Source: CAVUMR01 sp963742715
Lineage (GTDB): Bacteria > Actinomycetota > Actinomycetes > Mycobacteriales > Micromonosporaceae
Assembly: GCA_963742715.1 (NCBI GenBank)
Contig: CAVUMR010000002.1
Location: 2,418,001 to 2,482,000, forward strand
Direction of reading: 5' to 3'
DNA: 64,000 nucleotides
Made by a program: the position numbers and the translations under genes. Below the pieces are notes generated by a model. The model was not told where the DNA came from. It made no database searches and was given only the letters and a program-made list of their open reading frames with translations. This document shows positions 54,074-62,488 of this stretch, one piece after another; within the stretch, counting starts at the first letter, position 1; each line of letters opens with the position of its first letter.

Positions 54074-56115
54074 CGGTCAAGGGGGCCGAGGCCTTCCGGG
54101 CGCTGTTCGCCGAGGAGGCCGAGGCCCGGCTCAGCCGGCTCGGCCAGTTGGTGATCGAGCTCGAGGGGGCCGTACCGGGCACCCCGGCCGCACTGGCTCT
54201 CATCGGCGAGATCTTCCGCGAGGTACACACCATCAAGGGCTCCGCCGGAGTTGTCGGCTTCGACAGCGTCGGCGCGTACGCGCACGAGGTCGAGGCGTAC
54301 CTGGAGGAGCTGCGGTCGGCGCGCACCACCTGTACGCCGGAGATCGTGGACGCCCTGCTCGCCGGCATCGACGGGCTGGCCGCCCTCACCTGGCGCGCGG
54401 TGGGAGGAGACCTCACCGCCGGTACCGGCGACCACCCGGCGCTGCTCCAGCTCGCCGTGGCGTTCTCGGCCGAGCCGGCCCCGGTGGCCGCACCGCCGGC
54501 CGATCCGGTGACTCCCCCGGCGACCGCGGTACCGGGCCGCGAGCTGCCGAGCACGATCGCGGTACCGCTGGAGCGGTTGGACGAACTGATCCGGCTGGTG
54601 AGCGAGACAGCCGCGGCCCACCTGCGCAACGGCCGCATGCTCAGTGAGCGGTTGGCCGTCGAGCCGGCCAGTGTCGCCGGGTACAGCGAGCTGTCCGTGC
54701 TCCTCAACCAACTCCAGGACGTCGCCATGCGTACCCGGATGGTGCCGGTGGCGGGCATCACCGACCAGCTCCACCGTGCCGTCCGCGACACCGCCCGCAG
54801 CCTCGGCAAGGACGTCCGGTGGGAGGTGCTGGGCGGCACCACCGAACTCGACCGCGGCGTCCTTCAGCAGCTTTCCGACGCGCTGCTGCACCTGGTACGC
54901 AACGCGGTCGACCACGGCGTCGAGACCGCGGCGGAGCGGGTGGCGGCGGGCAAGCCGGCGCAGGCGACCGTCCGCCTGCACGCCATGCAACTCGGCTCGG
55001 AGGTCATCATCGTGGTGACCGATGACGGGCCCGGGATCGACGTGGAGCGGGTACGGCAGAAGGCGGCGGCCAACCTCGGCATCGACTCCGGCGCCATGAG
55101 CGACGACGACGCGCTCCAGCTGATCTTCGAGTCCGGCCTGTCGACCTCCCGGTTCGTGACCGACATCTCCGGCCGCGGCGTCGGCCTCGACGTGGTACGG
55201 GCCAATGTCAACGCCGCCCGCGGCCGGGTCGAGGTGCGCTCCGAGCCAGGCGGCGGCTGCGAGTTCCGGATCGTGGTACCGGTGACGCTGGCCGTACTGC
55301 GGTGCCTGCTGGTGGAGGTCGCCGGGCAGCGGTTCGCCGTGTCGATGCACCAGATCGTGCTGGCCCGACCGGAGGCGACCGGTCAGGAGATCCACACCGA
55401 AGGGCGTCGGTCGCTGCTGCTCGACGGGCAGTCGGTCGCCATCTGCGACCTCGCGGAGGTACTCGCGCTGCCGTCGGCGACCGCGGCGGGAATCCTGGTC
55501 GTGGTGAACGACTCGGCCGGCCGGTACGCGTTCCGGGTCGCCGAGGTGATCGGCCAGCGGGACGTCGCGGTCAAGGGCCTCAGTCCGCTGGTACCGCCCC
55601 TGGGGGTGGTGTCCGGGGTGAGCGTCGAGCCGGACGGCTCGATCCTGTTCCTGCTCGACGTACCGGGCATGATCGAGCAGGCCCGCCACCTGCTGCCGGC
55701 GACCGGCGCCGCCACCACGGCGTCCCCGGTACCACGGCACTCCGGGCGGGTCCTCGTCGTCGACGACGCCCTGACCGTGCGGGAGCTCCAGCGATCGATC
55801 CTGGAGCGGGCCGGGTTCGAGGTGGCGCTGGCCGGCGACGGCGTCGACGCGCTCAGCCAACTCGCCGAACACGTACCCGACCTGGTGCTGACCGATGTCG
55901 AGATGCCGAGAATGGACGGGTTCACCCTCACCGAACAGATCCGGGCCCGCCCGGCGCTGGCCAACGTCGCGGTACTCATCCTGACCTCGCTGGCCAGTGA
56001 CGCCGACCGACGGCGCGGGTTGGAAGCAGGCGCGGACGGCTACATCGTCAAGAGCGCCTTCGACGAGAAGGCCCTGCTCAGCGCGGTCGACCGGGTGTTG
56101 GGCGGGCGATCGTGA
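54070..56115 (+). CDS. cheA: CheA histidine kinase fused to a receiver domain
   Basis: Hybrid kinase, 681 residues, as in WspE. Domains in order: an Hpt domain with phospho-His at about residue 53 (REVHTIKGSAGVVGF), a dimerisation part, an ATPase domain with N box HLVRNAVDHGVE, G1 DDGPGID and G2 GRGVGLDVV, a CheW-like regulatory domain, and a C-terminal receiver (VLVVDDALTVREL, phospho-Asp in VLTDVEMPRMDGF, Lys in YIVKSAFD). The attached receiver may act as a phosphate sink or timer. It starts and ends in four-base overlaps. Confidence 0.95.
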   Translation: MTVKGAEAFRALFAEEAEARLSRLGQLVIELEGAVPGTPAALALIGEIFREVHTIKGSAGVVGFDSVGAYAHEVEAYLEELRSARTTCTPEIVDALLAGIDGLAALTWRAVGGDLTAGTGDHPALLQLAVAFSAEPAPVAAPPADPVTPPATAVPGRELPSTIAVPLERLDELIRLVSETAAAHLRNGRMLSERLAVEPASVAGYSELSVLLNQLQDVAMRTRMVPVAGITDQLHRAVRDTARSLGKDVRWEVLGGTTELDRGVLQQLSDALLHLVRNAVDHGVETAAERVAAGKPAQATVRLHAMQLGSEVIIVVTDDGPGIDVERVRQKAAANLGIDSGAMSDDDALQLIFESGLSTSRFVTDISGRGVGLDVVRANVNAARGRVEVRSEPGGGCEFRIVVPVTLAVLRCLLVEVAGQRFAVSMHQIVLARPEATGQEIHTEGRRSLLLDGQSVAICDLAEVLALPSATAAGILVVVNDSAGRYAFRVAEVIGQRDVAVKGLSPLVPPLGVVSGVSVEPDGSILFLLDVPGMIEQARHLLPATGAATTASPVPRHSGRVLVVDDALTVRELQRSILERAGFEVALAGDGVDALSQLAEHVPDLVLTDVEMPRMDGFTLTEQIRARPALANVAVLILTSLASDADRRRGLEAGADGYIVKSAFDEKALLSAVDRVLGGRS

Positions 56116-57182
56116 CCGCCGCGCCGGTACGGGTGGTGATCGTCGAGGATTCCCTGGTCCAGCGGGCCCACCTGGTCGGGATGCTGGAACACCAGCACGA
56201 CATCACCGTGGTCGGCGAGGCGACCACCGCCCCGGAAGCCATCGAGCTGGTGGCCCGGCTCCGGCCGGACGTGGTCACGCTGGACCTGAACATCCCCGAC
56301 GGGGGCGGCCAGTACGCCCTCGAACGGATCATGGCGGCTACCCCGACACCGATCCTGGTGCTCTCCTCGACGGTCCAGCACGGCGCCTCGACCGCGGCGA
56401 TCGAGGCACTGGCCGCGGGCGCGGTACTCGCGCTGCCCAAACCGGCCCGGTGGACCGAGACCGAGGAGCACGAGCTGCGGCGCAGCGTACGCACCATCAG
56501 TCGGGTCCACGTGATCATCCAGCGCCGCCGGCGGGCCAGCCAGCCGTCGTCGCGACCGATGCCCGGCGGCCCATCCACCGCTGCGTCCCGCGGCTCGGCC
56601 ACCGGGCTGCCCGGCGCACCGGCCGTGGTCGCCATCGGCGCCTCCACCGGTGGTCCGGCGGCCCTGGCCACCGTGCTCGCCGGCTTCGCCGGCCTCACCG
56701 CGTCGGTGCTGGTGGTACAGCACATCCACGCCGAGTTCATCCCCGGCCTGGTGAAGTGGATGGCCCGGGTCTCGGCGCTGCCGGTCGAGCAGGCCGTCAC
56801 CGGGCAGGTGGTACGGCCCGGCCGGGTCTACATCAGTCCGGGCGGCGTACACCTGCGGTTGCGACCGGGACTACGGCTGGAGCTCAACGCGGAGCCGGCG
56901 TCGCTGCACCGCCCGTCGGTGAACGAGCTGTTTGCCTCGGTATCCGAGCTGACCGGGCTGCCGTCGGTCGGGGTGTTGCTCACCGGCATGGGCGAGGACG
57001 GCGCCCGTGGGCTGCTGGCGATGCGCCGGCGGGGAGCCCGCACGATCGCGCAGGACGAGGCCAGCTGCGCCGTGTACGGCATGCCGCAGGCGGCCTGCCG
57101 GCTGGGCGCTGTCGATCACGTGCTGCCGTTGCCGGACATCGCCGAGCGGATCCTGAAGCTCGCCCGCGAGGTGATGGTGTGA
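56112..57182 (+). CDS. cheB: CheB methylesterase response regulator
   Basis: A receptor demethylase, 356 residues (WspF in the Wsp pathway). The receiver starts VRVVIVEDSLVQRAHLVGML with phospho-Asp in VVTLDLNIPDGGG. After a linker rich in Arg, Ser and Pro, the methylesterase has the Ser-His-Asp triad: GASTGGPAALATVL, VQHIHAEFIPGLVKW and LTGMGEDGARGLL. It feeds back on the MCP. It starts with GTG in a four-base overlap. Confidence 0.94.
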   Translation: MTAAPVRVVIVEDSLVQRAHLVGMLEHQHDITVVGEATTAPEAIELVARLRPDVVTLDLNIPDGGGQYALERIMAATPTPILVLSSTVQHGASTAAIEALAAGAVLALPKPARWTETEEHELRRSVRTISRVHVIIQRRRRASQPSSRPMPGGPSTAASRGSATGLPGAPAVVAIGASTGGPAALATVLAGFAGLTASVLVVQHIHAEFIPGLVKWMARVSALPVEQAVTGQVVRPGRVYISPGGVHLRLRPGLRLELNAEPASLHRPSVNELFASVSELTGLPSVGVLLTGMGEDGARGLLAMRRRGARTIAQDEASCAVYGMPQAACRLGAVDHVLPLPDIAERILKLAREVMV

Positions 57183-58378
57183 CGGTCGAGCTGACGCCAC
57201 CCGACCTCGACCGGATCACGGTGCTGCTGGGCGGCCTGCTCGGACTGCGGGCCGAGCCGTCGATGCGCTCGCGGCTCCGCCGCTGCGTGCTCGATGCAGC
57301 CGCCGACCGGACGATGACCGCCCGGCAGTACGTCGACACGCTGGCCGGCGACCGGGTGGCCGTCCAGGACCTGTTCGACCGGGTGACCGTGCAGGAGACC
57401 GGGTTCTTCCGCCACCCCGAGCAGTTCGGCGCGCTCGTCGACCGGGTTCTTCCGACGATCCCCGGGGCGGTACGGATCTGGTGCGCCGCCTCGGCCAACG
57501 GCCAGGAGCCGTACAGCCTGGCGATGGTGCTCGCCGAGCAGGGCCGGGCCGGGCACGTACTGGCCACCGACGTCTCGACCGGGGCGGTGAACCGCACCGC
57601 CGCGGGCCGCTACACCGGCCGGGAGATCCGCGGCCTGTCCCCGCAACGCCAGGCGGCGCACCTGTCGGCGGCCGGGCGCGGCTGGCAGGTCACCGAGGCG
57701 GTACGCAAGAAGGTCGTCGTACACCAGCACAACCTGCTCGATCCGATTCCGGCCGAGGCGGCGCGTTGCCAGGTCGTCTTCTGCCGCAACGTGCTGATCT
57801 ACTTCACCCCCGAGCACGCCCGGGCCTTCCTGACGTCGCTGGCCGACGTCGTGCCGGCCGGCACGTACCTGTTCGTCGGCTCGGCCGAGACGATCTGGCA
57901 CATCACCGACCGCTTCGAGGCGGTCGCGTTGGACGACGCGTTCGTCTACCGCTCCCGCGCGCAGAAGTCGACCGCGCCCCCGCCGCCTCGTCCCGCCGGC
58001 CCACCGCCCGCGGTCGAGCCCGTCCGCCGGGCTCGACCCGCCCGCGCCGCCACGGCCCCGGAGCCGGCAGCCGGGGCCGGCAGTCCGGCACCGGCCGAGG
58101 CCGGGCTGCATGCGCTGCGGGCCGGCGACCCGGCCGGCGCCGTGATCGCGTTCCGCCGGTGGGCCTACACCGAGCCCGACAACCCGCAGGCCCATCTGCA
58201 TCTGGGCCTGGCGCTGGAGTCGGCCGGTGATCATCAAGCCGCCCGCCGGGCATTCCGCTCCGCCCGCGCCGCGCTCGACCACGCCGACCCGTCGCTCCTG
58301 GGCGCCACCACGGGCAGCTACCAGGTCGCCGAGCTGCACCGGTTCCTTACCGAGAAGGGTCAGGCCATCGCACCATGA
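57179..58378 (+). CDS. cheR: CheR methyltransferase with C-terminal TPR-like region
   Basis: Methylates receptor Glu residues. The 399-residue protein has the CheR core (TGFFRHPEQFGALVDRVLP, IWCAASANGQEPYSLAMVLA, VFCRNVLIYFTPEHARAFL), a Pro/Ala linker (about 262-305), and a C-terminal TPR-like repeat (AEAGLHALRAGDPAGAVIAF, PDNPQAHLHLGLALESAGDH). WspC likewise carries TPRs, so this feature supports a Wsp-type and not a flagellar CheR. Four-base overlaps at both ends. Confidence 0.93.
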   Translation: MTVELTPPDLDRITVLLGGLLGLRAEPSMRSRLRRCVLDAAADRTMTARQYVDTLAGDRVAVQDLFDRVTVQETGFFRHPEQFGALVDRVLPTIPGAVRIWCAASANGQEPYSLAMVLAEQGRAGHVLATDVSTGAVNRTAAGRYTGREIRGLSPQRQAAHLSAAGRGWQVTEAVRKKVVVHQHNLLDPIPAEAARCQVVFCRNVLIYFTPEHARAFLTSLADVVPAGTYLFVGSAETIWHITDRFEAVALDDAFVYRSRAQKSTAPPPPRPAGPPPAVEPVRRARPARAATAPEPAAGAGSPAPAEAGLHALRAGDPAGAVIAFRRWAYTEPDNPQAHLHLGLALESAGDHQAARRAFRSARAALDHADPSLLGATTGSYQVAELHRFLTEKGQAIAP

Positions 58379-58755
58379 AGACCGTCGTCTGCTTCCGCAC
58401 CCGGCATGGCGCGTTCGCCATGCCGGTCGAGTCCACCGTGTCGGTACGGCTGGCCGACGGTCTGGTGCCGCTGCCCGGCGCCCATCCGGACGTGGCCGGC
58501 ATCCTGCCCGGAGAACCGCCGCTGAGCGTGCTGACCACCCTCGGTCCCGGCAGCGGTCAGGTACTGGTGGTGAGCTCCGGCGCGCACGCGTACGGACTCC
58601 TGGTCGAGGAGGTCACCGGCCTGCACCGGCTGCCGTCGAACGAGGTCGGCCCCGCGCCGACCGGCCAGGAGCACGGCTGGTTCAGCGGTACCTTCCACCG
58701 CGGCGACGACCTGGTGCTCATCGCCGACCCGGCCGCCTTCCTGGAGCGGTTGTGA
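58375..58755 (+). CDS. cheW: CheW-type adaptor, second copy
   Basis: A 126-residue CheW-like protein, more diverged than the first: TRHGAFAMPVESTVSVR, LLVEEVTGLHRLPSNEVG and the end DDLVLIADPAAFLERL. A second adaptor is characteristic of Wsp-type arrays (WspB plus WspD). It is coupled by four-base overlaps to cheR and the GGDEF gene. Confidence 0.88.
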   Translation: MKTVVCFRTRHGAFAMPVESTVSVRLADGLVPLPGAHPDVAGILPGEPPLSVLTTLGPGSGQVLVVSSGAHAYGLLVEEVTGLHRLPSNEVGPAPTGQEHGWFSGTFHRGDDLVLIADPAAFLERL

Positions 58756-59711
58756 ACACGCCGGCGACGATCCTGGTCGCCGAGGACTCACTGGTGATCC
58801 GGGCGGTGGTACGCAGCCAACTCGAGGACGAGGGCTACCGGGTGGTCGAAGCCGCCGACGGCCGGAGCGCGCTGGCCAGATGCGCCGAGGTCAGCCCGGA
58901 CGCGGTGCTGCTCGACATCGAGATGCCGGGCCTGAACGGGCATCAGGTGCTCGCCCGGCTCAAAGCCGACCCGGCCCTCACCGACATCCCGGTGGTGTTC
59001 CTGACCGGCCGGACCGGCACCGTCGACATGGTGGAGGGGTTGCGGGCCGGCGCCCACGACTACCTGAAGAAGCCGTTCGAACAGGCGGAACTGCTGGCCC
59101 GGGTGGGCGGCGCGGTACGGGTCAAGCGGCTGCAGGACCAGCTGCGCGAGCGCAACGCCGAACTCGACGGGCTGAGCCGTACCGACGCCCTGACCGGTAC
59201 GTACAACCGCCGGCACATCGCCGCCGAGCTGACCCGGCTCGCGGCCGTGACGCCCCGCCACGGTCACCCGACCTCGGTGATCATGTTCGACATCGACCAC
59301 TTCAAGCAGGTCAACGACACCGCGGGTCACCCCGGTGGCGACCTGGTACTCCAGGAGTTCTGCCGGCGGATGACCGCCCAGGTGCGAGGTGAGGACGTCG
59401 TCGGGCGCTGGGGCGGCGAGGAGTTCCTGGTGATCCTGCCGATGACCGGTCCGGTCGACGCGGCCACCACCGCCGAGCGGGTCAGGGTGGCGGTGAGCGC
59501 CACCCCGGTACCGGTGATCGACGGCGAGATCACGATCACCGTCAGCGCCGGCTGTGCCAGTAGTCAGGACGGGGATCTGGCCGACCTGGTGACCCGGGCC
59601 GACGCCGCCCTTTACGCGGCGAAGGCCGACGGCCGGAATCGCGTCGTGACGTCGGCCGCCGACACGGGGCCGGTCGCGCCGGATTCGACGCAACGAGCGC
59701 TCAGCCGTTGA
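58752..59711 (+). CDS. Response-regulator diguanylate cyclase (WspR-like)
   Basis: Output enzyme of the operon, 319 residues: a receiver (ILVAEDSLVIRAVVRSQL, phospho-Asp in LLDIEMPGLNG, Lys in DYLKKPFEQ), a coiled coil (RLQDQLRERNAELDGLSRTD), and a GGDEF domain with the intact active site RWGGEEFLVIL. An RGED five residues before GGEEF matches the RxxD inhibitory (I) site, so product feedback is expected. The layout equals WspR. Phosphorylation by CheA should raise cyclic di-GMP. GTG start overlaps the second cheW by four bases. Confidence 0.95.
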   Translation: MNTPATILVAEDSLVIRAVVRSQLEDEGYRVVEAADGRSALARCAEVSPDAVLLDIEMPGLNGHQVLARLKADPALTDIPVVFLTGRTGTVDMVEGLRAGAHDYLKKPFEQAELLARVGGAVRVKRLQDQLRERNAELDGLSRTDALTGTYNRRHIAAELTRLAAVTPRHGHPTSVIMFDIDHFKQVNDTAGHPGGDLVLQEFCRRMTAQVRGEDVVGRWGGEEFLVILPMTGPVDAATTAERVRVAVSATPVPVIDGEITITVSAGCASSQDGDLADLVTRADAALYAAKADGRNRVVTSAADTGPVAPDSTQRALSR

Positions 59712-59723
59712 CCGACCGACGGG

Positions 59724-62229
59724 TCACCGGTCACGCCGTGGGTCCGGCGGACCCGCGACCCGGACCTGGTGTCCGGTCCCGTCGAGCACCGTGCCGTTGA
59801 TCGCCGAACCGTCGACCACCGTGCCGTTGATCGCCGAACCGTCGAGCACCGCGCCGTCGAGTACCGCGCCGTCGAGCACAGCGCCGTCGAGCACAGCGCC
59901 GTCGATTACCGGACCGTCGAGTACCGCGCCGTCGATTGCCGAGCTGTCGAGCACCGTGCCGTCGATCGCCGGACCGTCGAGCACGTCGCTCCCGACAGCG
60001 GGCAACGCCGCCGGACCGGGCAGGGCCGCCGGCTGCGCGGGCGGCCGTGGCCGGCCGGCCCGGGTCGGTACCGGTCCGGGCCGGGCGCGGTGATCGGCCG
60101 GGCGCGGGCGGGACCAGTACGAGCCACCGTCCGCGCGGTGCCGCCCGGTCCGCGACAGCCGACGGGTACCGAGCCACGCGGTTAGCTCGGCGGCCGACAT
60201 CGGGGCCGCGTAGAACCAGCCCTGCGCCACATGGCAGCCCTGGCCGCGTGAGGCGACCCGCCAGGTACGGGCGTCCTCGACCCCCTCGGCGACCACCCGC
60301 AGGCCGAGCGCGCCGGCCAGCTCGATGATCGACCGGACGATCGCGGCGTCGTCGGCGTCCGTGGCCATCCCGAGCACGAACGACCGGTCGATCTTGACCT
60401 CGGACAGCGGCAGCCGGCGCAGGTGCTGCATCGACGAGTAGCCGGTGCCGAAGTCGTCCAGGGACGATGGCCACACCGAGCCGGTCGAGCCGGTGCAGCG
60501 TCGCCAACACCCGCCGCGGGTCGGCCATCAGGGCGCCCTCGGTGATCTCCAGTTGCAGGTGCGCCGGGCGTACCGCGGACTCGGCCAGCCGGGCCGCCAA
60601 CCGGTCGACCAGGTCGGTGGTGTGCAGGTCCCGCACGCTGACGTTGACCGATGCGCGCAGGCTGATCCCGGCCCGGGCCCACTCGGCCAACTGGTCGATC
60701 ACCTCGTCCAGTACGCGATAGGTGAGCAGCCGCATCACGGCGGTGTGCTCCGCGGCCCGGATCAGCTCTTCCGGCGAGACCGGGCCGAGCTCGGGGTGTC
60801 GCCAGCGCAGCAGCGCCTCGACGCCGACCACCTCCCCGGAGAGGGCAGCCACTTGCGGCTGGTAGTACACGCTGATCCCGCCGCCGTCCGCGCTCTCCAG
60901 CGCCCGGCGCAGGTCGGCCAGCAGGCTCAGCCGCTCGATCGAGTTGTGGTCCTGGGCCGGGTCGTACACGGCGACGCCGCTGTTGTGGGTCTTGGCGTCG
61001 TACATGGCGACATCGGCGTGCCGCAGCAGGGTGTCGAAGTCCTCGCCGTGGTCGGGGTACACGGCGATGCCGATCGAGCCGAACACGTCCAGCGGCATCC
61101 CGTCCAGGTACACCGGATCGACCAGCGCCGCGGCGAGCCCCTCGGACAGCCGGCACGGCTCGGCCACATCGCTGACCTGGCGCAACAGCACGGCGAACTC
61201 GTCACCGCCGAGCCGGACGACGAGATCCCCCGGGCGTACCCGCGCCTTCAACCGTTCGCCGACCTCCACCAGCAGCCGGTCGCCGACGCCGTGCCCGAGC
61301 GCGTCGTTGACCTGCTTGAACCGGTCGAGGTCGAGTACGGCCAGGGCCAGCCGGCAGTCCCGCTGACCGTCCGCCTCCCGTTCGAGCTGTGCCGCGATCC
61401 CGGCCGCCACCTCGTTCTCCAGTGCCTTGCGGTTGGCCAGGCCGGTGAGCGGGTCGAGCAGTACCAACCGTTCCTGTTCGGCGGACAGCCGCGCGGTCCG
61501 GTACACCGCGTACAGCGGTACCACGATCAGCGGGATGAGCCAGACGCTGAACTCCGCCGCGATGGCGAGCAGCGGCGCGAGCAGCAGCAACGCCCCGGTG
61601 GCGAGCACCTCGTAGCCGACCGACCGCACGATCGCCCGCAACCAGGATCCGCCGAACCGCAGCCACACAGCGGTGGAGACCAGACCGTGGCTGGTGGCGA
61701 ACCAGGCGGCGGCCGCGGCCACCACGACGGTTGCCTCGCGCAACCCGGGTCGTACCTCCGGCGAGCAGCAGGACAGTCCGGACGCGGCGATGGCCCCGCT
61801 GGCCGCGGCGAGCGCCAGCGCGTACTGCGAGATGTTGAACAGCGCCCGCCAGAACGTGGAGCGCAGCCGCCAGCACGCCACGCCGGCCGCGACCGTCTGT
61901 ACCGCGATCGCCGGCCCGAGCCCCCAGACCAGCAGGATCGCGAAGCTGAAGCAGATCGACGGGTATACCGCGACGGATTGCCGCAACCCGGACGTGGACA
62001 GCGGTCGGGCGTCGGCGGCCGCGGCGAACACGGCCATCAGCCAGAACGCCGGCGGTACCGCGGACAGCCCGGCCGAGGAGATCAGTACCGGCTCGGTCTG
62101 CGCGCCGAGGAAGCCGGCCAGTGCCCCGGCGGTGACCGCGGCCCCGGCGAGGCTGACCGCCACGACGTAACCGAAGAACGCCCACTCGTGTCCGGGCGGC
62201 GCCGAGTTGCGCAGCGACGTCGGCTCCAT
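59724..62229 (-). CDS. Membrane GGDEF-EAL cyclic di-GMP enzyme, one frameshift
   Basis: An 834-residue protein once corrected. Six to eight N-terminal membrane helices (about 15-255) may sense a signal. The GGDEF domain has the intact signature RLGGDEFAVLL. The EAL domain has EALLRW, a catalytic NVSVRDLH, EITEGALM, DDFGTGYSSMQHL, KIDRSFVLG and EGVEDA, so it could hydrolyse cyclic di-GMP. Near 60464 the frame shifts inside GVAI-LDDFGTG; one extra base explains it, and without it the span is 2505 bases, a whole number of codons. The C-terminus carries pentapeptide-like repeats (59780-59984). It converges on the diguanylate cyclase gene with only 12 bases between the stops. Confidence 0.88.
59780..59984 (-). 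repeat. Pentapeptide-like 15-base repeats, about 14 units, at the end of the GGDEF-EAL gene
   Basis: Read in the corrected frame, the C-terminus consists of about 14 units such as AVLDG, SAIDG, PVIDG, SAING and TVVDG. Hydrophobic Leu/Ile at the centre and a small residue two before fit the pentapeptide-repeat pattern, which folds into a right-handed beta-helix. A basic Pro-rich linker separates them from the EAL domain. Confidence 0.75.
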
Positions 62230-62302
62230 GCCACCCCCTTCAGACGTCAGCCGACGTGTCGGCTACGGCGCCGTGCACCCCCCGATGACGGCGTCCTTCC
62301 CC

Positions 62303-62327
62303 CGCGACCCGCAGTGCGGGCGTCGCG
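62303..62327. terminator. Hairpin between ligA and the GGDEF-EAL gene
   Basis: CGCGAC and GTCGCG arms with inner CCGC/GCGG pairing and a two-base bulge. It lies 160 bases past the ligA stop on the minus strand and about 75 bases before the GGDEF-EAL start. It may end ligA transcription. The other bases of 62230-62488 show no gene. Confidence 0.4.
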
Positions 62328-62488
62328 TCCCGTTCTTCACAACGACGTCACAAATGGGCGGTGACGCGCACACCGGAGTATGACCGTGAGCGGTGCCCGA
62401 TGGGGGGACACCCGACATAAAGCGCGATATCGCGACGACGGCGCGCGGGGACCCGGCCATCGCCCGACAACGGGAACCGGCCGGCGCC

